64,000 nt of DNA from Euclidia mi (GCA_944739405.2 OX123183.2:94688729-94752728), one strand, 5' to 3'; shown: positions 46,154-57,870, numbered from the stretch's first letter. Program-made: numbers and translations. The notes: generated from the sequence alone by a model not told the origin.

Positions 46154-46564
46154 TTTTTGAGCACTGCGAAGTATGTGTGGTGTTTCTTTGACTGACAGAG
46201 TAAAGAATTGTGTGATAAGAGAGTGTTGTGGGGTAAAAGAAGATGTAGTGACAAGCATCGAGAAAGGCATGCTAAGATGGTTTGGGCACGTGGAGAGGAT
46301 GGATGACGAAAGACTGACCAAGCAGATATATAAGGCAAGTGTGGAAGGGACAAGACGAAGGGGAAGACCTAGGCGGACGTTCTCTGACCAGATTGGAGAC
46401 ATCCTAAAAACAGGACAGGTTAGAAGCACCCTGAACAGAAGAGCATGCATGAGGAATCTGATGGGAGTGAATGAAGCAAGAGAGATATGTCAGAATCGTT
46501 GCAAATGGCGCTCCGTAGTCTCTGCCTACCCCTCCGGGAAACAGGCGTGAGTCCATGTATGTAT
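46154..46564 (+). pseudogene. RTE-like LINE, copy 3, 3' end only
   Basis: The frame 46173-46550 encodes the last 125 residues (MCGVSLTDRVKNCVIRECCG through WRSVVSAYPSGKQA). It keeps the FGHVERMDDERLTKQIY stretch that copy 1 lost. The copy ends CAGGCGTGAGTCCATG and (TATG)n. GTACTAGCTTT flanks it at 46143-46153 and 46565-46575, an 11-bp target duplication, so it is a cleanly 5'-truncated insertion. Confidence 0.92.
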
Positions 46565-46810
46565 GTACTAGCTTTAGTTTGATTAAATGGCTGTAATTCC
46601 CTAGTACTAGTTTTGGTAATTTACGAATGCTAAGAATTTGTCAAGTCTGTGTTTATTAGTTTGAGTTCAGTTTGAGTTGAGTTTAGTATAACTGCACAAT
46701 TCTAAATTCAATGCAATATTCAGAATTTAAACGTTTACAATGAAGGACCGACTGTAGTTTGATTAAGTATAACACGAATAGTTATCATTGCCTTGTGTTA
46801 GTACTGAAAA

Positions 46811-47044
46811 TCCGTCCGTCCGTGTGGTGACGGATTAAGAGTACGGAATGTCACCACCCCTTATCATTCCATAGGTGTCGTAAGAGCCAACAAAGGGAGC
46901 ATATTATGCAGAGAACAGCACTGTAAGAGAAGGAAAACATGATACAAACCCTATACCAACCCGTTTGGCCAGCGTGGTATAGTAGGCCAATTCCTCCTGT
47001 AGGAGAGGCCTAGTCCAGCAGTGGACTGTTAAAGGCTGATGATG
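46811..47044 (+). mobile_element. SINE-B copy, 11-bp target duplication
   Basis: The unit runs from TCCGTCCGTCCGTGTGGTGA to GGACTGTTAAAGGCTGATGA and is flanked by AGTACTGAAAA at 46800-46810 and 47045-47055. It matches the copies at 43486 and 63177 throughout. Confidence 0.9.
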
Positions 47045-47055
47045 AGTACTGAAAA

Positions 47056-49294
47056 CTTGAGTGTCAAGTGTAAATACGTTATCGCAATTATACGAAATTT
47101 AAGACGTACGTAAAGTACCTACCTACGTAAGTATAAAGGACGCAGAATTATGATGAAGTTTATTATTATAGTTTGAATATATGATTGTCATTCTCTTTTC
47201 GTTTTGCTAACAACAAATATCAACAATCTGGCAACTTTGTATGTTAGCACAATTATTTTCTTCTAAATTCAAAGTAATATTCCAAATTCGAACAAGGTAA
47301 CGTTATTTCTTTGACACTGCGATCCTTATAACAAGCACACGGCTCCCTAGCCGTGCATTCGCGAATTGAAAAATCTCCACAATACAATTTTACTTCTTTG
47401 TTTACAGAGAGGTCTCTACCTCGCCTGAAACATGAATATATTCTTATGTGGAGAAAAATAAAATTAGATATGTATCGTATGTTGCACTTATTTTGTATCA
47501 GAATGTCCCATACACTATTATTATGTTGGTATACCTATGTAAGTATATTCGGCATCTGGATTTTGGTCTCGAGGGGAGGGAAGGCTTATTTGGATGGGGG
47601 TTGGACTTGACTCTGGTGAGAGTAGGCCATATTAAAGGCGTCACAAAATGTAATTTGTTATAACCGGACTCATTTGCCTCACAGATGCTTATGGTGGGGA
47701 GGAGTTGGAGTTCGAGCACTCTGTTCTACATTAATGAAGTATAACACAGTATATTAGTTCATAATATAGTTATTAACAAGAATATAGAAATTTTAAATGT
47801 ATTTCCTCGTAGAGATTGTAGCTTTTAATGTCGGCTAAAACTCATCGAATCGTGGAATTAAAACCACAATGAGGTAGTGTCCGTAACCTGTACCACATTT
47901 ATCCTTAGAGAAATCCGTTTATTTGCAGTAAATGAACAGTGTAACTTATATTTTGTATATAAAGCTGCTTGCTTATGACTTGCTCTGTCACGAGCTTTTT
48001 GTGTGGTAAATGTATTTATACTGATATTAAAGAGCACTTGATTGTTTGAACGAAATAGTATATAAAGATTTTTTAAGCTCATCAAAAAACTGTCATTGTT
48101 GAGTTTGACAGCGTAAACTCTACATTTTAAACTGTTATTATTACAAAGACAATTAGATATATGAATTCAAAAGCGGTGTATTAATCACAAAAATCTTAAA
48201 GAAACCTTAAAATGGTTTGGTCAAAATTTAAAAATTACTATCCAGCTCCTACTATTTTATGTTTAGCAGTGGCCGTCAGTTGACTCCATTGTACTTTATA
48301 GTTTAGACTGTGTCATCAGGACTCCTCGTTTCATGTTTGATGTGTTTTATAGGAGCCAAAAGTATTAAAAGATCACAGGTTTAATAAATAGCCTTACGTT
48401 GTCAATAGAAGAGTACGGAGAGCAAATACGGCTTTGTTCTATATGATGTAAGAGCATCGAACTTTGTAGTATAAAATGAAATGCGTGCGTAAATACATGC
48501 ATCTATAATAAAGTTTAAGGATTTCTTTGTTTCTTTGTCCGCCCTTGTATTTCAAACTGCAAGTCAGATTTGAAGTTCTTCTTATATCATGTTAGCCACA
48601 TTCATGTTTATGATTGTTATGAAACATGACTGTGTAAGATCCTTAGGAGCTGAATAAAAAGAAAAACAATGCAAGAAGGATGTGAAAGCATAGGTGAGCG
48701 ATGCAATACGGCGGTTAGGATTTTATAAGTAACTATATTATCATTATTACAACGGCATACTTGATAGTGATCGGATTGAATATTATGCTTATTGTAAGGT
48801 TTCTTTGTTTCACGAACGTGTGTTGCATTTAAATGAGCTTAAATTACAGTCTTCTTATTTATGAAAATTGCTGGCTACAAATTAATGTTACAAAGAAGTT
48901 AAGAGCTTAGCAAGGGAGATTTTATCGATAAAATAAATAAGTAGGTTTGTATTCTACTTATTTGCTGTGACTTATTATGTCACTGCCCGTGATTGATTTG
49001 GTTTACCATATGCTCTCTATGTACAAAATAATGCTTGCAATTGAACCTTTTTTCAGAAGTTAAAACAGTGAACCCAGAGAAAAAGCCAAATCTAGTATTT
49101 GGCGACTAGTTTACTTACATTGTAATATTACTTACAGAGCGGCGAACACGAAAAAACAAATCGTGATCAAGACAAAACGAGGTTAGTTTAATAAGTTAAA
49201 AAAACAAAAAAACATAATAATATTCAAACAGTCTACTTATCTACTACAGTTAAGTAAATAAACAACGAAATGGAGGTTCCTAAGCTATGACCTT
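47056..49294. other. Unassigned DNA
   Basis: No gene supported. The part at 48500-48560 (GATTTCTTTGTTTCTTTGTC) looks like a fragment of a common dispersed repeat. The frames near 47350-47720 are unsupported. Confidence 0.5.
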
Positions 49295-49542
49295 ATTTTT
49301 CCTTTTTTTTTTCTTTTTTAAAAAAGACAACTCCCGCATTAGGAATATTCCTGTGTCGCAGGAGACTTTACAAACATACAACCAACGGGCACAATGAACA
49401 CCCAGACTCGAAACAACAATTTATGGATCACACGAAGTGTTGTCTCGTGTGGGAAGTGTTGTCTCGTGTGGGAATCGAATCCACAACACTCGGCGCAGTG
49501 TCAAGTGGCGAGGCGGCCGCTTAAACCACTACGCCAGCCGTG
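49295..49542 (-). mobile_element. SINE-E, copy 2, with A-rich tail
   Basis: Read on the minus strand: head GCACGGCTGGCGTAGTGG with an A box (TGGCGTAGTGG), B box GGATTCGATTCC, body TTTCGAGTCTGGGTGTTC and an A-rich 3' tail at 49295-49325. AAGTGTTGTCTCGTGTGGG is tandemly duplicated at 49435-49472. The order matches the copy at 23713. Confidence 0.78.
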
Positions 49543-50278
49543 CAGTCACACACTTAGTGAACAACGAATAGTTTTTGAGTTGCCAACCGAAAACGTAAAA
49601 GCAATTTCTAAATGGATTTCCTTTTTCCGGTGATCCCTTTGAACTGTTTTACGCAAGGTATATATACTAACTTCAAAGTAGTTTTGATAACCTAGTAAAG
49701 GAAACAATTTATTTTGGAAATGTTTGTAATGTTTTCGGTTTGACCGTTTCCTAAAAATATGGTAAACAGTACAACATTGTGGTTGCTTGGATTGCCAGTT
49801 CGATTACCAGGAAATAAAGACTGGGTGAATGCGAGTACGTTCGTTCACTGAGGGCTCCGTATATAGGCCATGGTCAATTCTCTAACTAAGTACATACTTA
49901 TATAAGTTTGTAATCGCTAAAAGATTTTAGTGATGCTTGAATGAAAAAATATCTTTATTTTGTTTACACGTCATTTAACCTCAATATTTTCACGTGGTCC
50001 TGACAAATACAAGATAGACAAACGGAAAACAAACTTTTGGGGTTACGTTGCGATAAACTATAATTGTGTACAGAAACGCTTAATAATGCCGGACCAAAGC
50101 ATTTAGCATACCCGTGTGCAGGTGAGTTATGGCATAATTACTGTTCATGCTAATTACTACGAATACCACTATAATTAAAAACATTACCCTTCCTTATGGC
50201 TTCGCCGTAGTCGGGCAAAAAGCTTATTTTGCAACTACTTTGGGCCAAATATTGTCAGTACGATTTAGTTTTATCCAG
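49543..50278. other. Unassigned DNA
   Basis: Nothing recognised. Confidence 0.5.
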
Positions 50279-50530
50279 CTATGGCGACTCGGTGGCGTAG
50301 TGGGAGTGTAAACGGCTGCTGTAGGGCGTCGGGCGTTCGATTCCCGTTCAAGTCAAATATTTGTTGCGTGAACAAATGGATGTTTATCTTGGTCTGGGTG
50401 TTTCTATGTATGATTTTTATGTATTTACACAAAAAGTATGCTTGTAAGGTTTATCCATACTACAAGCTTTTTTTAGTTTTGGACTATATGGCGTTCTGTG
50501 TATATCTGTATATGGTAGAAATATACGGAT
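50279..50530 (+). mobile_element. SINE-A, copy 3, diverged
   Basis: The head GGCGACTCGGTGGCGTAGTG and a B box (CGTTCGATTCC) are followed by GTCTGGGTGTTTCTATGT and TTTATCCATAC. The 3' end is diverged and lacks the trinucleotide tail seen at 9320 and 62510, and no Dong-like element is attached. Confidence 0.75.
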
Positions 50531-52423
50531 ATTTCGAATACTTTAACTCCATTATTTCATATTTTTTAAGTTTTATACGATACAGCCAATTATAAAGCAA
50601 CTAGTTATCATACGGTATACAATTTTATGATGTGTTGAGTGCATAAATTTCGGTAATGAAGCGCCTGTCTATCGACTGATTCCATCGCACCCGCATGATG
50701 AGTAAGCATAATGCAATTACCACTGATGCCGCTGCTTGCACCGCCCTACAGCTGTTTGCATACAGCATAACAGGAAGAATATAATTTTAATACTATCTTT
50801 ATCGATACTTATTATAAGATGAAGTTCCCTTTTCGTCCTGCCTGTCTGTATTATTAAACTCAAAAACTACCGAACGGAATTTGCGAATTTCACCAATAAA
50901 TAGTATAAGATATTTTGAACACTGACAGGCCATATGTTACTAAATTAATAATAATAAATGTAAAAGTAACTCACACGCGGCCTTTTGATCCCAATCTAGG
51001 CATAGTCCATGGATACTACGACGGGGCTCGCTAGCTGGAGAGCGTAAGTAGAAAAGAAAAGTATATACCGCGATTCGGGTCGCGTGACCCCGCCACACAA
51101 CACGGGACCGTCGTATACATCGCGGTGGCTTTACAGAGTACGCCCCGAACGCCTTCAGAGGAGAGCCTCAAACACCTGCGACAGCTTATCTGGGCGCAAC
51201 TCAGTCGATCTCCATATATAGTCAAGTGGCGGAGTCGAGACGGCTCGCAAAGAGTCTCTACTGCGTAATAAATAAAAATGCCTATGGAAATTGGAAAACT
51301 GATAAATATAATTCATCATCATCAATATCAGTCCTCTAGTCAGTTATTATTATCACCAGCAGTGGGTGATAATAATATTTGGCGCAATAACGATAAGCTT
51401 TTTAATAAGGTAAATTGGAGGAAAGATGGAAAAAGATGGACCACCGAAGCTCTCAAATCATGGGTCGAATACTATCACGTACTCTCCAGATTCATTCAGA
51501 AAATGTTTTAATTACTTACCCACTTTGTACTTACCTGCGGGGTCAGAATGCCCTGTCACTACAAAATAATTTCATATCGAGTATATCGAGCCTTTATTTA
51601 TGTGTATATAAACTTTCCACCTTTATATAATTTACATATTATCTTGTTATACAGCATTTTGTATTAAGTCGGCTGAAGTAACAGCAAATGCATTTGAAAT
51701 CAGTTAACCAACATGGACTAACTACTGTCTATGAAAACATTGAAACAATCTAAATTAGAAATTGAAACAACTGCTAGATTATTGCAAAAGCTCACTATAC
51801 CATCAAACCACTATGCGTTTTACTTAACCGCGATTGACTTAAATGACACATCTGAAATTGTATAACGCAATAAATTTAAAGAACAATTTATGATATTTCA
51901 ATATTTACATTTATCTGTTACACTACAATGGACACTGAAAATATATAAAAATAAATAATTTAGACTTATATTTATATTTTAAATCCAATACTTGCATGCA
52001 ACAGCAATAACATTCGAAGAAAGTCGCTTAACTTTTATGTTAACACGAAATCCGACTATCAACCAAAATCAATTCGACTCGAAAAAGTATGGCAAGAAAT
52101 TTTATTTCAGTCAATTAAATTAAGTTGTAAATTCAAACTGTGAATGTATGAGCACTTATTAGTATTCCGTAGGATGGAGTTGATAAATAGTTGTTCATGG
52201 AATGTGTGCAGTTGCAGTTGGGTTTGATTTATCTCTGTGTGTTTTGGTAGCTAACAGTCTTACTTCCGTGACGGAAGTGTTGTTATTATAAAGTTGCTTT
52301 AAATTGTAATATTCAATATAGATGCATATTTGTCGCCTGACAATCCCTTTATACGTAAATTAGAGAGACATAATGGAAAAGTCGTTACATGACAATAGAA
52401 TAAGTTTACTATATCGTCATTAT

Positions 52424-52560
52424 CATCTTAGTCAAATGATTTCCACTGCTGGATAAAGGACTCCCCGAAAGCTTTCCACACAGGCCGATTTTGAGGATTG
52501 CCCGAACAGCCATGAGTTCTTCGTACTATGTGCCCTACCCATCGCCACTCCAGCGTGACT
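52424..52560 (-). repeat. Lepidopteran short repeat fragment, copy 2
   Basis: ATTTCCACTGCTGGATAAAG followed by CACACAGGCCGATTTTGAGG matches the plus-strand text at 40297-40386 in diverged form. Confidence 0.55.
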
Positions 52561-52728
52561 ATCTAAAATTACACTCAAATAAACTGCCAGTATATTATAT
52601 CATTTGCTTCTTTTTCATCTTTTGTCTCAATCTGATTATATTTTTTGAAATGAATAAAAGTACATAATTTGTGGATACAAATAAACAAGTACAGTAAACG
52701 GGATTCGATAAACTAAAAGTTTTTTTGT

Positions 52729-52983
52729 CCAAGGGGTTAATGGCTTTCACTCTCAAATTCTGTATAAAAAAATAAAATCTATGAGTTTAAATACACCAAA
52801 TATTTATCCAAACGCTTCATTTCGTTGAAATGTACAAACAAGTAGGATTAAGTGTAATTAAATTTACTTACGTTATGTAGCAGTTTTGTTTAACTATAAT
52901 CGACAATGTTACATTGTCGATTATAATTTAAACAAACACACACACTTGCTGGTACGTCCAAGGGGTTAATGGCTTTCACTCCC
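52729..52983. repeat. Direct repeat pair flanking a palindrome
   Basis: GTCCAAGGGGTTAATGGCTT, continuing TCACTC, occurs near 52730 and again near 52957; similarity extends about 40 bp. Between them, 52887-52936 is a palindrome with a perfect 15-bp core (52895-52909 and 52911-52925) around one T. The direct repeats may be a target duplication, a tandem duplication or two element ends. Confidence 0.75.
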
Positions 52984-53139
52984 AAGTTCTATATCATCGC
53001 GCGCCCGTACGTGTGAGTATTTTTTTTCTTAATAACTAAATTGATTTGATTGTTATTTTGTAGTTATTGTGCAAGTTATTGATTAACTTAGTGGATATAT
53101 TATTTAAATGTTTTATCTGTTTCTCACAGTAAACAAGGT

Positions 53140-53423
53140 CTACAATGGGTGATCGGAAAGCCCCTCAAAGGAGAATGGGCAGTTTCGTCCCAAGTGTTGT
53201 AACGTCTTGAGACCTATATATCAAACTAGAGGATGCCCGCAGCTACGCCCGCACATTAACTGCTTCAGCCGGATTACGTGGGAGTTTCGGGAAAGCCCTT
53301 CTTAGTGCACTCTTATAGTCAACAAGGAACTAACATGCTAAATTTCAGCATCTTGCGCCCCGCAGTTTTGGCTGTAGCTTGTCTGTCAGTCAGTCAGTAA
53401 CGCAAGAATTTTGTATATACAGA
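53140..53423 (+). repeat. Dispersed lepidopteran repeat, copy 1
   Basis: The text GGATGCCCGCAGCTACGCCC, CGGGAAAGCCCTTCTTAGTG and AACATGCTAAATTTCAGCAT is shared in diverged form with 54700-54950. No coding capacity. It may be Helitron-related, but ends are not defined. Confidence 0.6.
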
Positions 53424-53984
53424 TGAAAGATCTCAATGAGTGTAATTTTTTGTATATCATATCTCTATATAATGTGCAGGGAAAATGTGTGTGTTTAAAA
53501 TTAAACTTGCGCGGTTTTGTTGGAACATTATGAATTGGCATGTATAGAATCAAAGTATGCATATCATGCTAGAAAAATCGATTATAGTATCACAAGTAGA
53601 TACCAGTAGGATTAAGCGCATCATACCACATTCGCAAAATGACACATGGGCGCAAAATGCCACACTTCCTCTACATGACATTAGCAAAATGCGTTCAAGA
53701 ATACATGCATTTTGTCTAGTACATCAATGTGTACCGAGCATGTTACTTTTATGTGCCATAATGAGCTAAGAAAGACACATAACTCAAGATCTTATGGGAG
53801 ATTAATCATTCCATTTTTATTGTAATTTTGTTTTTTTTTCTTTTTATGTAAAGTTAGCAAAATATTAAGGCTAAAAGGCAATATTTTATTAGTTCGCACA
53901 TAAGACTGCATTTTTTATTATTTACTATTAATAAAACACTTTATTTAATTAAATAAAGACTCGGAAAGTCAGAGTTGTATGTCC
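53424..53984. other. Unassigned DNA
   Basis: Nothing recognised; the frame at 53557-53769 lacks motifs. Confidence 0.5.
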
Positions 53985-54062
53985 ATGCTATGCTACCTTT
54001 GGATCGAACCCGAGACTATCGTCTCGGCAGTCTGTTACGTACACTACTGGGCAATCGCCTCT
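53985..54062 (-). mobile_element. SINE-C-variant head fragment
   Basis: The plus strand reads GGATCGAACCCGAGACTATC and GTCTCGGCAGTCTGTTACGT, the reverse of a B box and tRNA-like head. It matches the head of the copies at 32927 and 59720. Confidence 0.65.
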
Positions 54063-54699
54063 GTGCATCTGTATTTACAGCAAGATATCTGTGTGCATAG
54101 TTTTAAGTTTGTAATCCCACTGGTTTCAGTCCAGAGGATCAATTTACTTGAGCTCTCTAATGGCACAATTGTTCATTACAAGATCGAGCTGCATCTTTAA
54201 TGTTTTCCATAATCGATTGCTCTAAATGTTTACAAATACTTAAGGCGTTCAACTAAATAGCATACAATTTGATTATATCACGCTATATCTATACAAACAA
54301 ACATGAAGGGAACAAATCATTATTTTTGATTCAGGAATCCATGTTTCCAATTGTATTTTACCTTTGAAGTAAAACGTAACTATTTTAAAGTTTTATAAAA
54401 AGAGAGCTGGCATTTATGAAGTACATAATAATTTGACTATGTAAGATTATGTGGAATTTCATCAATACTTATCACACCATGTCATATATAACATATCACA
54501 TTGTTACAGTTAGATAAGATGCAAACTTCTACTAGTTACAACAATTGCTTCTTGGAATTTGCCGTAACCTAGTATTAGGAATCGTCGTTATGTGTGTACG
54601 CGAAAATGATGATAATTATGATTTAGTTGAATTAAATTCTCTGACTTAACAAAATATTATTTTAAGTTCGATGGGGTATTTACCTAACTTGTATTAAAA
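54063..54699. other. Unassigned DNA
   Basis: Nothing recognised. Confidence 0.5.
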
Positions 54700-54950
54700 T
54701 ACTGGAGGATACTCGCAGCGACGCGCGCAGATTTTTTATATTTATTGGTCCTGATCGCCTGCGAATATTGGAAAATCCCTTCTTAATGCTCCCCTACGGT
54801 CCTAAGGAACATACCTACATGCCAAATTTCACTTGCACCCAGTAGTTTCGACTTTGCGTTGTCTGTCAGGTCAGTTAGCAACGGAATGAAATGAAATGCA
54901 TTTGAAATGAAATAAACCAGAAGAATTCTATATAAATATACAGATTGCAT
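54700..54950 (+). repeat. Dispersed lepidopteran repeat, copy 2
   Basis: GGAGGATACTCGCAGCGACG, AATCCCTTCTTAATGCTCCC and ACATGCCAAATTTCACTTGC follow the order of the copy at 53140. Confidence 0.6.
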
Positions 54951-54992
54951 TTCTAATTGTTTTTAGGTATTTTCTATTATTCTTGTGCAGAT

Positions 54993-55559
54993 AGTGTGTG
55001 TCTGTTAAAGAAGTTTTTATATGGTTTTTTATTACGTCAGTCGCGATTGCATTGGCATAAGGAATTGGTGAGAAAGTTGTGTGATATTGGTTTCGAAGCG
55101 TTACCGCAGGATCCCTGTGTGTTCATTGCACGTAAAAGTGAGCGAATTATGCTAAGTGATGTTTATGTCGATGATTTGATTTTGTCTACAGATGATGATT
55201 TATGGATGCAAGATGTAAAGAAACACTTAGCAAATGCTTTTGAAATGAAAGATTTGGCTAAAATATCTACTTGCTTAGGAATTGCATTTTCTCGTGATAA
55301 TGAAAATATAGTGTTCTTAAGTCAATGGTTATATGTAGACAAAGTGTTGGAACGTTTCGGTATGAGTGAGTGTAAACCTGTTATCACACCTATAGATGGG
55401 AATGTTAAATTAGAGAAACCTGAGTGTGTTAGATACGATATAATGGAACAGTATCAATATCAGAGTTTTATAGGTGCGTTGATGTATCTAGCAGTATTGA
55501 CTAGACCAGACATTGCGTATACCGTTAACTATCTTAGACAATCCAATACTAATTACTAA
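54993..55559 (+). pseudogene. Copia-type reverse transcriptase fragment
   Basis: The plus-strand frame contains VCLLKKFLYGF, then DVYVDDLILS with the copia-family catalytic YVDD, KDLAKISTCLGIAFSRD and LMYLAVLTRPDIAYTVNYL, all in the order of a Ty1/copia RT. It begins at the VCLLKK block and stops before the RNase H region. No integrase or the upstream RT fingers lie in front of it. It is a truncated, non-functional remnant. The neighbouring gag-protease part reads on the other strand. Confidence 0.9.
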
Positions 55560-55697
55560 TTAAAATTTAGACAACACTGAGGACGATAAATTTATAACAG
55601 AAAAGAACATTCTTCAGACAGCTAAACGCTGGTATAAAGCTCTTGATGAATGTGTGGATAGTGTGTGTCTGTTAAAGAAGTCTTTATATGGTTTACG
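55560..55697 (+). pseudogene. Second short copia RT fragment
   Basis: The plus strand encodes VDSVCLLKKSLYGL, so the VCLLKK block occurs twice in the same orientation about 665 bp apart (54993 and 55656). This copy keeps the SLYGL form, while the first reads FLYGF. The fragment ends abruptly at the inverted gag-protease segment. Confidence 0.75.
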
Positions 55698-57000
55698 TTC
55701 GTTAAGATGTCCGAGACGTTGAAGCCACATGTCTATTGAATTTTTCATATCTTCAATATTATTTGCTGAGTTCTGACTCATCCAGACATAGTATAAATTA
55801 ATAACACGATCTGCACGTGCCTGAACTTTGTTATTTCTGTCAATAACAATTGCATCATTTCTTCTAAACCACACCTTGAACCCATGATCAGTTATTTTAG
55901 CCACTGATAACAAGTTTGTGCGTAAATCTGATACGTAGAACACTTTTTCTAAGGCAATCTGGCGTTTTTCACTACCTGTGTCTACAGAAATCGTAACTTT
56001 ACCTGTGCTAGATATGCGTGTCCTGTCGCTACTAGCTAAACTCAGTTGGGAGTCTAGTTGCGTAAAATCCTCGAAAATTTGCTTTTCTTTGCACGTATGA
56101 CCGGTGCACCCGCTGTCAATGCCCCAAACAGGATTTAATTTCTCACCCAACATAACCTCTTTGGTAGTACTTGTTAACATTGTTACCTTTTGCTCGTCAT
56201 TACTGCCTTCTAACTTTTGTGCGCTTTGCTTAAACTTATGGGTCATCTTACTTTTGCACTCTCTCGCAAAATGCCCGCGGCGACCACAACGATTACATTC
56301 AAAGTTATTTGTATGCGCTGGCTTACCATAACTCTTTTTCAGATTGGGTTGCCTCTGTTTGTTGATAGGTTTGACAAACATTGCTCCCTGTTCAATCGTC
56401 TTGGACTTACGAGCCTCGTAATCCTCGATAATCTTGACCTTTAATGTCTATGTTGAAGGCAAGCCGATGAGCGATTCCATTGCCGTTTTAAACGTAGCGA
56501 ACGAATCCGGCAAACTAAACAATAGTAATATAATTAATAATTCGTCTCTAACTATCAAACGGATTTCTTTTAGTTTCTTAACTGCTAACTTAAAGAAATC
56601 CGCTGTGTGCTTTTTGTCATCATCTTCTTGCATACGAGTTAATACAAGTTTCTTCAATAACGATGCTTTCTAGCTGGCCCGCTTGATTGATACATACTTT
56701 TAAGCTTATTCCATATAGGCCTAGAACTTTCTAAACCATCTAATGCAGCTAATTCAAAGGACTCACCGCCAATAGGATGTCGGCCTCGGCTTTTCTATCC
56801 ATCTGTCTCCAATCAGGATATTTCGGATCGCTCAGCTGTGGTTTCGGAAAATTTCTCGTTACATATTCCCATAAATCATTTTTAATCAATATGGAACGCA
56901 TATGTATTTTCCATGTATCATAATTATCACCAGTAAGTCGGTCGATCTTAATAGATGAAGCTATATCGAAGTTTCTTCAACAACAAAAAACAATAACAAT
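55698..57000 (-). pseudogene. Copia-type gag and protease, inverted relative to RT
   Basis: From about 57000 downward the minus strand encodes a gag start (LTGDNYDTWKIHMRSIL), a CCHC zinc knuckle (CNRCGRRGHFAREC), the protease active site (WGIDSGCTGHTC, with Asp-Ser-Gly) and the pre-integrase MWLQRLGHLNE motif, where it is cut at 55698. Stops and frameshifts interrupt gag near 56450 and 56670. In a live element gag packages the RNA and protease processes the polyprotein. Integrase is missing entirely. The opposite orientation of the RT parts shows rearrangement, not a single intact provirus-like copy. Confidence 0.9.
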
Positions 57001-57100
57001 GAACAATAATCTTCGTAACAAGATTTTTCCTTGGCGACGAATTGTTTTAATTCCAATCACTGCATCACAAAACTGTTTAAATATCACTTACTGGCAGTCC

Positions 57101-57114
57101 CTGGGACCATAACC
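57101..57114 (-). promoter_or_regulatory. Candidate primer-binding site of the copia element
   Basis: The minus strand reads GGTTATGGTCCCAG just after a possible LTR end (…CA) and before gag. Copia elements of insects prime from an internal fragment of initiator tRNA-Met, whose anticodon arm is complementary to GGTTATGGGCCCAG. There is one mismatch. The tRNA sequence is recalled, not checked. Confidence 0.55.
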
Positions 57115-57466
57115 TGATGGGATATGGGATAAAAACGCACTTTTTTAAAACAGTATAACTAATTAATTATTGATAACAATGAAAACAAAAGCAAATGACA
57201 TATTTTACCTACATATTTTCACAGAGTTCTACGCGCGTTCGAAATTCAAACTTATTATCTTCTTAAAAGGTGCCAGTGGCGTGCTCACCAACTTCGTAAT
57301 ATCATAACAATTCTATTACAAATTCATTTAAAAAAAACACGCGTGTTTCATACTTTTTTCGCAAAATTATTATTCGTACAGGAATGGCGCCAATTTTTCT
57401 ATACTTGCTCCTATTGTAGGAATTCAGAAATATAAACACGCTTACTTGTAACTATCTTAATAATTA
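57115..57466 (-). repeat. Possible copia LTR
   Basis: If the primer-binding site is right, an LTR should lie immediately upstream on the minus strand. The stretch is non-coding and AT-rich. I found no second LTR in the window, which fits the rearranged copy, and the outer limit is only a guess set by the next element. Confidence 0.35.
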
Positions 57467-57469
57467 TGT

Positions 57470-57870
57470 GAGGCATATAGAATCAAAAGCAGCTAAGTGC
57501 CACATTTTCAAAAAATGAACTAAGTATGGAGCCATCTAGTGTTCTTTTAGTATCATCTCTTCATAAATTTATAACAAGAAACAAACCCGGCTAAGGCCCT
57601 TAAAATTACATTCAAAAATTGAATTTAGGATCAAATACAGCTAAGTGCCCTTTATCATATTAAAAAACAGCTAAGTGATACCATTTTTTGATATTTTAAG
57701 CTTATTAGATAGCAACCATAGAAAAAGACAACCAAAACCTATTATTATTATACATCACAAGCCCTACATCCAAAGTCATTACAAATGTAAAAATACCTAC
57801 TAAAACGTTTTGTTCATTTCCTGCTATTTCGATATGAAGTCACTTAGCTGCTTTTGAATCTATATGCCTC
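57470..57870. mobile_element. 401-bp TIR element with iterated motif
   Basis: GAGGCATATAGAATCAAAAG starts at 57470 and its complement ends at 57870; the inverted ends are about 30 bp. ATGT flanks both sides, possibly a 4-bp duplication. CAGCTAAGTG, part of the end, recurs inside at about 57639 and 57668 in direct orientation and as CACTTAGCTG at the far end. No coding region is present. The superfamily is not assigned. Confidence 0.78.

Larger units (their letters stand above)
50531..53139. other. Unassigned DNA with a GC-richer island
   Basis: Bases 50815-50945 are a fragment of a dispersed repeat (AGTTCCCTTTTCGTCCTGCC). Bases 51000-51270 are GC-richer and contain CGATTCGGGTCGCGTGACCC and a nearby AATAAA, with a 64-residue minus-strand frame; I do not recognise them. 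No gene is supported in the rest. Confidence 0.45.
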
